Shown here: positions 40,966-51,479 of the stretch, in pieces
How the letters are laid out: every line of letters starts with the position of its first letter
Numbering within the stretch: position 1 is the first letter of the stretch
Assembly: GCA_946965045.2 (NCBI GenBank)
Contig: OX337231.1
Location: forward strand, 2,542,001 to 2,606,000
Direction of reading: 5' to 3'
DNA: 64,000 nucleotides
DNA from: Epithemia pelagica
Lineage: Eukaryota > Bacillariophyta > Bacillariophyceae > Surirellales > Surirellaceae
Notes under the pieces: generated by a model
Database searches by the model: none
The model's input: only the letters and a program-made list of their open reading frames with translations
Told to the model about the DNA's origin: nothing
Made by a program: the position numbers and the translations under genes

Positions 40966-41597
40966 TTAGGGCTCTGGAGCGTCAGAAGCAGTTGTCTCTT
41001 TGATGATATCCACCAAAAAATCATAAACTTCGGATTCTTCTACAGCAGACACAACGTCTTGGAGTTTCACGGTTTTCGTCCCTAGATGTTCCCTATACTT
41101 CCACCAGGCTCGCCAACACAGTTCTCGGATTAACAACTCACATGCCTGACACATGAAAATTTTGCATTCCTTATCTTGTTGCAATCTGTGGTTGGTGGAG
41201 GCGGATGCGTGCTGGCAATCGCGTCTCTGACGTTCCATCTCCATGTGGTGCTTCAATCGCAGCTCTGCTTTCATAATTTTCTCGACACGGGCTTTCGGGA
41301 GTTTTGGACAAGTCCATGCCTCTGAAATGTTCTCACCGTTGAGATTTCTACCAATGCCTCATACGAGTCTCATGTAAATAATGACTCCAACGTGTACTCA
41401 CCTTCAGTCACGTCCTTCATTTCTTGCAGGATCTATGGTATGATGAGAGTTTGAAGTGATTTGCAATTTTGCACCGAAACCCGACATTCCTTTCCCCTCT
41501 CTCGCCACTTACACGCACGTCAATAGAAGTGTCTTACCTCGAGCCACAATTCATCCAGAGCCCCTTGCTTTTCCGGACTGATGGTTGGTGCTTCCAT
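40966..41597 (-). CDS. NF-YC-like paralogue, short and divergent
   Basis: Exons are 41597-41538, 41432-41402 and 41321-40966 (donors GTAAGA and GTGAGT, acceptors ATAG and TCAG), giving 148 residues. The intron positions and phases match the neighbouring NF-YC gene, including a 31-base exon 2 in both. Exon 1 ends in LDELWLE, matching LHALWAQ. Exon 3 starts the fold with LPKARVEKIMKAE, then has an insertion of about 30 residues (HHMEMERQRRDC...), then MCQACELLIRELCWRAWWKY, TVKLQDVVSAV and YDFLVDII. The usual NKRRTL loop is changed (GTKTVKLQ) and there is no Gln-rich tail, so it may lack activation or work as a specialised or inhibitory partner. The frame and splice sites are intact. Confidence 0.8.
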
Positions 41598-41819
41598 TGT
41601 AGTTGTAGGGATATTCATGCTTTTTTCCTTTTGTATTCTTGTGAAGCCCGGATTTTTCTGCAAACACTGTTAGGCGCTACCGAACTTGCGGTTTGGCTTA
41701 GTGGTGCCTCCAGTCTATTGTCAGTACCTATAGAGTCTTGAATGGAACCCGTCTCAATATTCTCGACTCTTTTAGGTGTACCAAGAGATTTCAAGAGGAA
41801 ATCTTGGTGGTGGCAAACT

Positions 41820-42821
41820 TCAGTCACTCTGTGTGGTGGTTGTCGGTTGGGTGGTGGGATCGAGTGCCGCCATGACACCTCGCGCCAGGTTTCCGACGGC
41901 GGGTCCACCCAAAAAGTAAATGGGTGCAATCCACAGGGGGAAAAAGCCCGTTTCTCCCAAATCGGTATACTGATAGCCACTTCCAGCCACTAGTGTATTG
42001 AGATTGCCAATGAGTCCCATTTCAATCAAGGGTCCACCGACAGCCGTGGCGGCACTCGTGATTCCTCCCGCAACCGTTCCATCCAACAAGCCATACCCGG
42101 CCGTGGCCAAAACGGACATGATGTTGAATATAGTAGTTCGATCCATGATTCCAGAGCTATAGAACACCCCAGATAGCCAGTATTGCAAGGTAAAAAAGGA
42201 AATGCCAATCAATATTTTGGGAACCGATGGCAGTCTCTTGGTTGTGGGTGTCTCCAATCGATCATCCAGCAATATATACAACCATCCAATGAGGAATCCA
42301 GCCACACCAAAGAGTGGGGGAACCCACCATGTCGTGGTCAAGGCTGGATAGTCGGCACTTCCCCAAAGCACTGCTCCAATGGGGCTGTCGTATTGCAACA
42401 CACCAAAGGCAGAATGGTATGAATCGAGAAAGGGACCCAGAATGGCACCCGACAAGGTCATGATGACGGAAAACTTTACTCGACGTGAAATAGGGGCATC
42501 CTTGTTATCGGACAAGGACGATGATTGGTTGGGGTTGTTGATGGCAAAGAGTCGCCTGTCAACTGTGAACGGTGCACGTTGATTCACTGGGTCACCATCA
42601 CGGAAAGAACCATAGGACTGAAGCGGAGAACGAGAAGACGGAATGCAAAAAGCTTCTAGACATGACGTATTGGTCAAGAGAATCCAAAGCACTGGAAACA
42701 TCCACCGAGTGATAGCACAGGTACCAACTATGCTTTGATGGGATGTTGCTCGCCGTCTTAAGGTGTCCTGACGAACTAAGTGCTCGGTGTCTCCCCTCGG
42801 TTTGTTTGCCATGGTCATCAT
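41820..42821 (-). CDS. INSIG-domain membrane protein, probably plastid-targeted
   Basis: 333 residues from the ATG at 42821 (three ATGs in 12 bases). After a basic N-terminus there is a signal-like core (WMFPVLWILLTNTSCLEAFCIPSS) with an aromatic residue after the predicted cleavage, then a Ser-rich transit region. The rest has about six membrane segments. TTTWWVPPLFGVAGFLIGWLY and YQYTDLGETGFFP...PIYFLGGPAVGNLARGVM match the order and key residues of the INSIG domain. Animal INSIG proteins hold SCAP/SREBP in the ER and control HMG-CoA reductase; plastid INSIG-domain proteins of algae and plants have no assigned role that I know of. The name is by domain only. Confidence 0.72.
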   Translation of the reverse strand: MMTMANKPRGDTEHLVRQDTLRRRATSHQSIVGTCAITRWMFPVLWILLTNTSCLEAFCIPSSRSPLQSYGSFRDGDPVNQRAPFTVDRRLFAINNPNQSSSLSDNKDAPISRRVKFSVIMTLSGAILGPFLDSYHSAFGVLQYDSPIGAVLWGSADYPALTTTWWVPPLFGVAGFLIGWLYILLDDRLETPTTKRLPSVPKILIGISFFTLQYWLSGVFYSSGIMDRTTIFNIMSVLATAGYGLLDGTVAGGITSAATAVGGPLIEMGLIGNLNTLVAGSGYQYTDLGETGFFPLWIAPIYFLGGPAVGNLARGVMAALDPTTQPTTTTQSD

Positions 42822-43031
42822 GGTCGTCGCCTGAAGTTTGAGTGCGTGGTGGATGGATCATCCGCGACCAATCTGACATGTCACCGAATCTCCAGTCGCG
42901 GATTCTTCGTCAGACTTCTTGGCAATGGCGGTCATCCGAAGAATACAGGAAATCTTTTCAACCGACTGTGATCTTTTTGGATTGGCACTCCTGCAGTGTA
43001 GCAAGCTCACACCTGGTACAACGTAGAGCAC

Positions 43032-45065
43032 ATGTCGTCGGCCACTCGAAATCTGCGACGAATCTGGAAATCGGTTCCATTGTCACGGTTGAAACAAGGG
43101 TCCACACTTTCCATTCAGTGTCATGTGCCCGTCACTCGACTCGTATTGCGGTCGGCCTGGCGAGACGATGGACATGTCGAATTAACGCAGGTACTGAGTA
43201 GTACTGATGGAACAGAGTCTTCTGTTGCATCACCGCCATCTTCTGTGAACATGTCCGTGATACAGCACAAGCCCAAAGCAACCTCTTTGGGACGGTTGGA
43301 ACCACACATGTCCATTACCCTCAACCATGAGGAGTCTCCCGATTCTCCAAAGGAGTCACCTGGTGACAAGGTGACAAAGGACACTGCCCATCGACCTCCG
43401 CCACTCCCCTTTGTCAAGACTGTTTCGGACAAGACCGACATTGATCGAGTCATGATGGACGATGGAACAATCCACCCCATTTCGGATCCCGAAATTGCTA
43501 CCCAGTTGCAAGAGGAGTCAGACACGACAAATGAACATCACCCCTTTCGACGGACCGACTACCACGATGGCATTGCGCACATGGAATCTGTGTCATCGTC
43601 CGAACAAACGCAAGTGTCTTCTTCTTCTTCTTCTTCGTTTGTCAAAGACCCCATTGACGATGAAGAGGGCGACCAGGTTGGAACCTTTTTATCGCTCGAT
43701 GTCCCCGAAAAGCTCAATGTGCAATGTCATTTGCATCAAGGAGGATCCGTCCATGTCAGTCACAAGTTAGAAGGCGATGTCACACTGTACACAAGGCAGG
43801 GGGACGTGGAGGTGACCAAGATTCGAGGGCATGAGATTCACTTGGAAACCAAACAGGGATCCATTTGTTCCGCCGATGTCTTGGAAGCCCAACGAATCTC
43901 GCTTCAATCCAATCATGGACGAATCCGGGCCAAACAAATATTTGGAACATCTGTAGAAGCACACGTACAAGGTGATAACACTACCAAGAACAACAGTACC
44001 CAGCTGGACTCTCCGTCCTCACGCTTTCTAAAAGATTCCGACGACGAGGGGTCTCTCATTGATGTGAGTGCCTTGTATGTGGCGGGAGAGGGAGGCGCCA
44101 CCCTGCAGGTATCGCAGGTACAACCTTTGGCACGACGAGCAGTGCGGGTCAAAACCATTCATGGACCCATTCGTGTCGAGACCAATCACGTGTCCATTCC
44201 CTCCCAGTACAATGACATGTTGGTTCCCCCCGAACGGTATCCACTCGTGGAACTGGGAGGAGTCAATGGCAATTGTGAAGTAGACATTTCGGACGTTGAC
44301 ATGACACCGAGTGGAGCTGCCTTGGAGTCGTGGGCTTCGTGCGTCGTCCATGTCGATAGTTTGGCACCGGAATCGGTGAGTTTAATTGCCGCCCACGAGG
44401 GCACTGTACGATTGACTGTGGATCGCAAGGCTGAGGCCGATTTGAGATTTTTGTCCTTGCCACAATCGTGCACGCCCCAACACGTGACGGACACCACGAC
44501 ACTCTTGGCCGAAGAAGAAAATGCCCAAACCGTCATTGAGAATCTCAAGACCGAGCTGTCGGACACAGAGAGTACTGCCAATAAGGGGGACAACAAGATT
44601 TCTATTGAAACCCTGGCATTTACGCCAAATCCAGCCGCGAGTCACTCTGGATCCAATCTGCAGTATATGGAAGGATGGATTGAAAACAAGAGCGCCGAAC
44701 CGGATAGTCGTTTTGAACGCAAAGTACAGGGAGAAGGTGGTGGCGGCAAGATACGAATTGACCAAGCAGCGTTCCAAGCACTCCAAGGGTTTCAACCTAC
44801 AGATTCAACAACGAGAGCGTCCGCAAACAAGGACTCTACAACCAATGACAGTGACAAGGACAAGCACAGCGACCCAACGTCTTCGGTGTTGCGGCCCTTG
44901 TTTGTTGCCGTAGGACGAGCCAAGATTCAACTGGAAACACTCTCGTGGGTAGGTGCTATTGCACGGCGATATGGGATGGACGATGGGAATCGAGGGTTGG
45001 GTCGAACCGCTACTCGACGCGGACGAGGCTTTCAGGCGATGGACGACCCAGGCATTCCACAATAG
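43032..45065 (+). CDS. DUF4097/FAM185A-like beta-repeat protein, possibly mitochondrial
   Basis: 677 residues in one exon from the ATG at 43032. The N-terminus (SSATRNLRRIWKSVPLSRLK) is basic and Ser-rich, like a mitochondrial presequence. A disordered region follows (residues 70-220). From about 225 there is a run of short beta-strand repeats (VQCHLHQGGSVHVSHKLEGD, VTLYTRQGDVEVTKIRGHEI, ISLQSNHGRIRAKQIFG, VRVKTIHGPIRVETNH). This pattern is seen in DUF4097 adhesin-like proteins and in FAM185A. The tail is Ser/Asp-rich with a basic end. The biochemical function of this family is unknown. The start is 210 bases from that of the INSIG gene, head-to-head. Confidence 0.6.
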   Translation: MSSATRNLRRIWKSVPLSRLKQGSTLSIQCHVPVTRLVLRSAWRDDGHVELTQVLSSTDGTESSVASPPSSVNMSVIQHKPKATSLGRLEPHMSITLNHEESPDSPKESPGDKVTKDTAHRPPPLPFVKTVSDKTDIDRVMMDDGTIHPISDPEIATQLQEESDTTNEHHPFRRTDYHDGIAHMESVSSSEQTQVSSSSSSSFVKDPIDDEEGDQVGTFLSLDVPEKLNVQCHLHQGGSVHVSHKLEGDVTLYTRQGDVEVTKIRGHEIHLETKQGSICSADVLEAQRISLQSNHGRIRAKQIFGTSVEAHVQGDNTTKNNSTQLDSPSSRFLKDSDDEGSLIDVSALYVAGEGGATLQVSQVQPLARRAVRVKTIHGPIRVETNHVSIPSQYNDMLVPPERYPLVELGGVNGNCEVDISDVDMTPSGAALESWASCVVHVDSLAPESVSLIAAHEGTVRLTVDRKAEADLRFLSLPQSCTPQHVTDTTTLLAEEENAQTVIENLKTELSDTESTANKGDNKISIETLAFTPNPAASHSGSNLQYMEGWIENKSAEPDSRFERKVQGEGGGGKIRIDQAAFQALQGFQPTDSTTRASANKDSTTNDSDKDKHSDPTSSVLRPLFVAVGRAKIQLETLSWVGAIARRYGMDDGNRGLGRTATRRGRGFQAMDDPGIPQ

Positions 45066-45390
45066 AGCGCAATCATAGAACTTAAAAACGCCTCGAAAGA
45101 ATACACATTTTTGTGCTTCGTTCGATAACGTTCTGTGAATACGTATATGTATGAGTTGGACTCTACTATTATAAGATGAATGCGTGTGCAGAAAGTGAAA
45201 CCGTGTCATGTCGTTTGCGTCTTGACACCATTTGGTCAAAATGGTCGATCAAAACAAAAACTCATCCTAAGAACTTTTTTATGTTGTTTGTATGCCACAA
45301 TCTCGCCCAATGAACCAGTGATTTCCATCCTCCTCCCCACCATTGTTTTCCGTCGTCGTCGTCCTCTCCGTCCGTTATTGTGGTTGTTCC
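45066..45390. other. Convergent 3' flanks
   Basis: 325 bases between the stop of the FAM185A-like gene and the calreticulin stop. No feature seen. Confidence 0.5.
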
Positions 45391-46911
45391 TTAGAATTCA
45401 TCGTACATACCGTCCATGTCATCCATGTCCATCTACAAAAGGATATGCAAATCATGAAAGAAAACGAGTCATATTGAGAGAACAGATAGATTGAGAAAAG
45501 GAAATCCAAAATTCAAACGACGTCGAAATCAGCCAATACTTACATCGCCAAAGTCCATGTCCTCACCCATATCTCCCATGTCCATTTCGGGTTCGTTTGC
45601 TCGCTTTTCTTCTTGAATTTTGTCGTACATTTCCTTTTCGCCATCTTTTTTCTTGTCAAAGGTTTCGGCAGCAAAAGCCTTGGCCTCTTCCAAACTGTCG
45701 GTGACGAGAATGTCATCAAAATGGGTACCTGACTTGACTTGCCACAATTCGAATCCAACATGTGTACATCCGTCCTTGCCACAAACCTTGTACATGCCGT
45801 CGTCGTACTTGTATTTGGGGTTGGCGATCTTGGGGTGTTCCCACTTGCCCTTGTACTCAGGGTTGTCGATCATTTTTGGTTTCCATTCGCCCTTGTATTC
45901 GGGGTTATCCAACATGGGTGCTTCCCATTCACCATCATCTTCATCATCCCAATCGTCTGGTTTGGTGGCATCAGGATCCGGGAGGAATTGTGGAATGTCA
46001 TCCCAGCCATCGGGTTTCTTGTCTTCTGGATCCGGAATCTTGGCCTCGTCGACCCAATTGTCAGGTTTCTTGGCATCCGGGTCCTTGATTTCAGCCGGTT
46101 CCAAAAAGTCAAATTCTTCATCCAATTTTCCCTCTCGAACCGACTTGTTGTCAATAAAGACCTCAAAGGTGTTGTTGGGACGAATTACCAAAGTGTACAA
46201 ATGGGACACGTCGTCGCTTTCGCAGGGGACTTCCTTTTTGATCAACAAATTGTCCTTCTTTTCATGACTGCGAAGAATGACATGAGTCTTTTTGTTGGAA
46301 CTTCCACAAATATCGGGTCCAAACATGACAGCATATTCGGTATCGCCTCCAAAATTTTCCTTGGAGAATTTCTTGCCACCTGGCAACAACTTGATGTAAG
46401 CACCACCACAGTCCAAGTCTTGTTCATGCTTGACCGTGTACTGAATCACCAAGTCTTTGCCATCACTCACAAAAGGCTTATCCAAGGGTGCCGAAATACC
46501 GTAAAAGCGGGCATCTTCCCCTGTCTTTATACCCTTGTCGGCCGCGTCGGCGTACCATTCCCCAGCCGTGTGTTCCCATGTGCCCATTTCGGCCTTGGAC
46601 TTCCATTTGCTCGACTCTGTCCATCGCTTCTTCCAACTCTGTAGTTACCATTAGTTGTTGTTGTGGGTGGTGGTTGAAACAAAATGAAACGAGAGAGGAA
46701 ACATGGCATGAGAGAGAGTGTGTGACTTTTTCAACGGTCGACGAGAAAGGAAGACATAAAGACCAATGACCCAAGAATCCTCTCGAGAATCGAGGCACCT
46801 CTTGCCTCCAAACCACTTCATACTCACCTCATCGTTGAATTTTTCCTGGAAATAAATTTCCGCAGAAACAGACGCAGCAAAGATGGTCAACAACGAAAAC
46901 TTCATGATCAT
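45391..46911 (-). CDS. CALR: Calreticulin, ending in YDEF instead of K/HDEL
   Basis: ER lectin chaperone and calcium store. Exons are 46911-46828, 46638-45544 and 45432-45391 (GTGAGT and GTAAGT donors; CTACAG and TTGTAG acceptors; phase 0 joins), giving 406 residues. Signal peptide: MKFSLLTIFAASVSA. Exon 1 ends in FQEKFNDE and exon 2 begins SWKKRWTES, the usual calreticulin start. The cysteine pair is in DLDCGGAYIKLL and GPDICGSS. The P-domain has PDxxKPDxWDD repeats and then GEWxxPxxxNPxYK repeats. The acidic C-domain is unusually Met/Asp-rich. The last exon ends in GMYDEF. A donor-like GTAAGT at the end of exon 2 and in-frame continuation support this exon; without it the protein would end in DVSIG. 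A calnexin is excluded by the lack of a membrane segment. Confidence 0.93.
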
Positions 46912-47399
46912 TGTTAGGTTGGTGGTATTCGTGCCACTCTGGATAAATTGAAAAGATCGAAAATGGCGCTTGTCGAATGCCGTCGAAATTTTGGGTGTGA
47001 CGGTGACGGTGCTGTTGGAAGCAAAAATCTTTTGGGCGTCGGACCCAAGGCGCACTCTCCAATCGCACCAAACTACTCTTTGCTTCACAGTATTCACTTC
47101 CGACACGAATCTCTTTCCAGGCGCTCGCAACTCGTAATCACAAAATATTCTGGCGTGCCAAAATTGTCGCTTGAGACGTGAGCCGCGGGAGAGTTTTGCC
47201 ACGTGCTACATCGGTTTACTCCCGTGATGAGTCCCGATTGGAACAGGTTCTGAGCTTTTACCGCTTTGCTCCTTACTAAACGTTCTTTCGGTCGCCCGAG
47301 TTCCGGCTGCATGTCAGGTTCTTGTTGTTGCTGGAGACAACCTGTTTCGGAGACCGCTAAGTTTGATAGACACTTCCCTATCAACAGAAACAATCAAGA
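46912..47399. promoter_or_regulatory. Divergent promoter region of calreticulin and uL14
   Basis: 488 bases between the two start codons. No TATA box is clear and no ORF is supported. Confidence 0.45.
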
Positions 47400-47831
47400 A
47401 TGGGTGAAAAAGGAAAGCGAGGACGAGCCTTGGCTGCAGGTATCAAGCACAGAGTATCGGCTGGATTACCAAATGCCGCTGTGGTCAACTGTGCCGACAA
47501 CTCGGGTGCCAAGAGTCTCAAGATTGTTGCCGTGTGCAATATTGGAGGACGACTGAATCGTTACCCCAAAGCCGGATCCGGTGATATGGTTATGTGCTCC
47601 GTCAAGAAGGGAAAGCCCGAACTCCGGAAAAAGGTCTTGCCTGGTGTGATTGTCCGACAACGCAAAGCCTTTCGCCGAAAGGAAGGTGTCTTTATCCACT
47701 TTGAAGACAATGCCGGTGTGATTGTCAACAACAAGGGAGAAATGAAAGGATCTGCTGTTTCGGGTCCCGTTGCCAAGGAATGTGCGGAACTGTGGCCCCG
47801 TATTGCCTCTAACGCTGGCTCCATCTTGTAA
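47400..47831 (+). CDS. RPL23: Cytosolic ribosomal protein uL14 (RPL23)
   Basis: 143 residues in one exon, starting at the ATG in AGAATGGGTGAA. The length and sequence are typical of eukaryotic uL14: the N-terminal extension [18 protein letters not shown], then [55 protein letters not shown], and the C-terminal [17 protein letters not shown]. It is part of the 60S subunit near the sarcin-ricin loop and the L24 bridge. No oddities. Confidence 0.97.
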   Translation: MGEKGKRGRALAAGIKHRVSAGLPNAAVVNCADNSGAKSLKIVAVCNIGGRLNRYPKAGSGDMVMCSVKKGKPELRKKVLPGVIVRQRKAFRRKEGVFIHFEDNAGVIVNNKGEMKGSAVSGPVAKECAELWPRIASNAGSIL

Positions 47832-48229
47832 ACCTATAAACGCACAAAATCCATTTCATACGATAGCGCTTTCCTTTATATTTTTTGAACGGAATAGTGG
47901 ATTGGAGAATTCATAGAGATTTGGGGAGCTCGGCAGAACAGTCTTGGGCACAATCAATTGGTATCTAGTTCATCTGCTATTGCAGAACATAAAGTTGTCC
48001 TCTTAGTTAATCCTATTAGTTAACCATGGTATATAGGCCGCCCTCAAGCACTTTCCGGGGTGTGGATCTAAGCAGCTTTCCACCAGAAAGAATTCGGAGG
48101 ATCAATGATTAAGACAACAGATCGAAACTTATCAAGATCAAGGGCCTCGCAAGAATGCGAAGCAGGGGGCACCACGGGCCTATCATCCTGGATTCATGCG
48201 CAAAAACCTCTTTTCTGTCAACAGCCTGT
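47832..48229. other. Convergent 3' flanks of uL14 and ABCE1
   Basis: 398 bases. No repeat, RNA gene or ORF is supported. Confidence 0.5.
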
Positions 48230-50674
48230 TTAGATGTCATCAAAATCGTCGTCATCATCATCCGCTCCATCATCGTAAAAGAAGTAATTTCCAGCCTTCT
48301 TCTGTTCCGAGTCTTTTTGGGACCCTCTCTTGTTGATTCTGTAAACAGAAAGAGTAGAAAAGAAGTTGAGTTGGATTCATCCATTCGAAGACAAAGAACA
48401 CGGCATCAAGGACGTCGATTGGTAGAGCAAAAGCGGTCAGAAATTAAAACAAAAGACTTTACTCTCACACCGCCAACGCTAGGACAGCGCACTTGACCAT
48501 TTGCCAAGTTGAGGCATAGAGAATGGGTATCGTCATTCCAATGAAAGTGTCCCGGACTCGGCCGCAACGAAAAAGTGACTCACCTTGGTCGATAATTGAC
48601 TGGATCACGTCGGAATGTGACTGCCAAACTCTTGAGGAACTGGTTCATTCCCGTTAACAGAGACTGCGGAGAAGAGGCCGATGCTTCAATTCCCGGTTGT
48701 CCTTCATAGACAACAACACGGTCTGCCAGATAGGTCGCCATGATAAAGTCGTGCTCCACAACAAATGCCGTCTTTTTGCTGTGCATAATAAATCGTTTGA
48801 TCACCTTCGCGCAGTTGATTCGCTGTTCGGAATCGAGGTAGGCACTTGGTTCATCCACAAGGTACACATCCGCCGGCGTTCCCAAAGCTAAGGTAATCGC
48901 CAGACGCTGCAATTCTCCACCCGACAAGGTCTGTACACCGTTGTCCATGATAGCCTCCATGGTCAGTGGCTTCATAACATCGGAAACAAATTGCGGATGT
49001 ACATAAGAATCACGAATTCGTTTGTGAAGGAGCTGACGAACGCTCCCCTGGAATTTTGGAGAAATCTTTTGGGGTTTGTAACTAACATTCATCTCCGGTA
49101 CTCCAGCTTGTGCCGCTTCATATTCAAATCCTTCTTCTTCCAGTTTGACTTGCTCGTCGCTCTTGAGTAACCCAGCAAGCATTCCTGTCAATATTCCAAC
49201 AAGGACAAATCGTTAGAGAGCTGTCCAACCAGCCACTTAGCTTGACGGGACTCTGAGCTGTACTTACGGACAAAGGTTGTTTTGCCAGTTCCATTTTCCC
49301 CAAGTAGAACAATAATTTCAGAGTCAGTGAATTCTCCTTTGGCTACATGCAGGATAAAGGATGATCCTTCTCGAGATTGTGTTTTGGTCATGGTTGGGTA
49401 GCTGTATTGCTTCATGACATCCTTCTTGTCCGGACCCGCTTCTGCACGTTCGGAAACCTTGAACGACAAGGCGTGATCGCGAAACCGCAAGTTTTCCGAG
49501 TTCAAATATCCGGCCAAGAAGGCATTGATACCTGTTCGGACGGTGTGTGGCATTGTGACAACACCATAGGCTCCTGGTGTTCCGTAAAGGACACACACAA
49601 AGTCACTGAGATAATCCAACACGGCAAGATCGTGCTCCACCACCAAGACGTAGCGTCGATCTCCATCCCCAGACTTTAAGATATCCCGAATCATTCCGGC
49701 GGCTGTCAAACGTTGTTTCACATCCAAGTAGCTTGATGGTTCGTCAAACATATAAACATCGCTCACTTGCACAGCAACAATAGCAATGGCAAATCGCTGT
49801 AGCTCTCCACCTGATAGAACCCGAATATCACGATCGACAAGGTGGTCTAATTCAGCGTCCCTAGTGATGGCTTCCCTCACCTCCCATCCTTCTGCTTCCG
49901 TACGCTGTTGTAACAACAAATGGGGCAATGAGCAAGAAAGCCAACAGAGTTCTCACTGCTTCATACATCCTCCATAACTTACATCATCTCTGTCCTTCAA
50001 GATCTCGCCGACCTTCCCCTTCACCGCTCTTGGAATATGATCTACATATTGTGGCTTGATCGTGGCCTTCATTGTATCCTCCAAGATTTTGGTAAAGTAA
50101 TTCTGCAACTCGCTTCCTCGGAAATGAACCAAAATTTCTTCCCAATCAGGAGGTGTGTCGTACCGTCCAAGGTTGGGTTTCATTTTGCCTGCCAAGATCT
50201 TCAAAGCAGTGGACTTCCCGATCCCATTCGTTCCAACAAGACCTAGTACTTGCCCTGGCCGAGGCATAGGTAACCGATGGAGCTTAAACGAGTTGGGACC
50301 GTAACGGTGAGTGGTATTCCTTTCCAAATCTTTTGGAAGGTTGATGATGTTGAGAGCCTCAAATGGACATTTCTTCACACAGATACCACATCCTATCAGC
50401 GAAACAAGCAAGCGGTGAGGACAAAGAGACTCACGAGGTATTTCTACGTTGTCGATGTGCACGTACCGATACACAAAGGCTCCGAAACAAACGCCAGTTT
50501 GCTCTTATTCGTAACTTCGATACATAGCTTTCCAAGCTTCACCACTGGACATGATTTCTTGCACTCTTGATTGCATTTCTTTGGCTTACACTTTTCCGCA
50601 TTGACAATGGCAATACGAGTCAAAGAGTCCTCCTCGTCTTGCTTGCCCTTGCTCGGCTTCTTCTTCGGAGGCAT
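48230..50674 (-). CDS. ABCE1: ABCE1/RLI1 ribosome-recycling ATPase, five exons
   Basis: Splits terminated or stalled ribosomes using ATP; essential in eukaryotes and archaea. Exons are 50674-50467, 50392-49983, 49904-49268, 49184-48584 and 48338-48230, all GT-AG, phases 1, 0, 1 and 2, giving 654 residues (human: 599). The two [4Fe-4S] clusters are bound by [15 protein letters not shown] and by [12 protein letters not shown], the second rebuilt across intron 1. NBD1 has [18 protein letters not shown] and [13 protein letters not shown]2 has [18 protein letters not shown] and [13 protein letters not shown]. The last exon gives [20 protein letters not shown], the conserved ABCE1 tail, then an Asp-rich extension of about 15 residues not seen in human. 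The N-terminus has an extra basic-acidic start. All motifs are intact. Confidence 0.96.
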
Positions 50675-51479
50675 GGTTTTGAACTATGCTAGGAACCGCT
50701 TCAAAGTTGATCTACTCGATTGGATGTCTTTTCGTCTCTTTCAGTCGATTGCCTCTGATGCGCTTGGCTAAAGTCCATGCAGTTGAACAAAACGAAGACG
50801 ATGTGAGGCCCGTACGTTTTTGGTTCACGGTGAACTGTGACAGAGATTCGCGCTATGGTGTCGCACACGTCTGGACGTCTGTCGTGCATGTATCGGCGAT
50901 CGATGATCGGTTGAATCGCTTTTACAGGAAAGTGATCGGTTGAATCGCTTTTACAGGAAAGCATAAATCTACGAGGTCAATGAGCAATGACCAAACTGCA
51001 AACACACAAACAACAAACAACCTCATGTCTATGGTTGTCAAGGTGTGCAACGAACGTGGTATTCCACGGTTGCTTGTAACGTGGGCAGCCTGTGGGCGGG
51101 AATGGGATGCCACAGTAAGTATGTGAACAAATGAGTAACGTTGCGATTGTTGGTTATCAAAGCTGCTACTCCGCGTCTTCGAATTTTCGTGTTTCGTTTC
51201 GAACTTGTATTGGAGTCGCTACGCTAGTCAGGTGGGTAGTATACGTTGTCCTATTGTAGGAGACTCCTCCATTGACAGTTCTGTCGGGCATGAAGTATGA
51301 ACTCGGCCGCCTTTCCCGGATTTTGTTTATTGACTGCGATCGTAATCATCTATCTAATCCATTCTCCGAATATTTTCTGAGCGACAGATTTGGCAGATTT
51401 GACTTCTCGGGAGCTTATCTGTTATTGATATCCAAATTGCAAACACACAAACAACAAAAGCAGACTGGTAGGAAGCACC
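50675..51479. other. Intergenic with tandem and leader-like repeats
   Basis: About 800 bases. It has a 29-base tandem repeat at 50904-50932 and 50933-50961. A sequence like CCAAACTGCAAACACACAAA occurs at 50991 and, with one change, at 51432. An ATG at 51025 opens 30 codons ending at a GTAAGT, which could be a short first exon of the next gene. No gene is firmly supported. Confidence 0.5.
50904..50961. repeat. 29-base tandem repeat, two copies
   Basis: TGATCGGTTGAATCGCTTTT and the nine bases after it are repeated once, with a period of exactly 29, at 50904-50932 and 50933-50961. Confidence 0.85.

Noticed and set aside
45739-46644. Hydrophobic-looking 301-codon frame antisense to calreticulin
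   Set aside because: It results from reversing Asp/Trp/Pro-rich repeats of the P-domain; calreticulin is certain.
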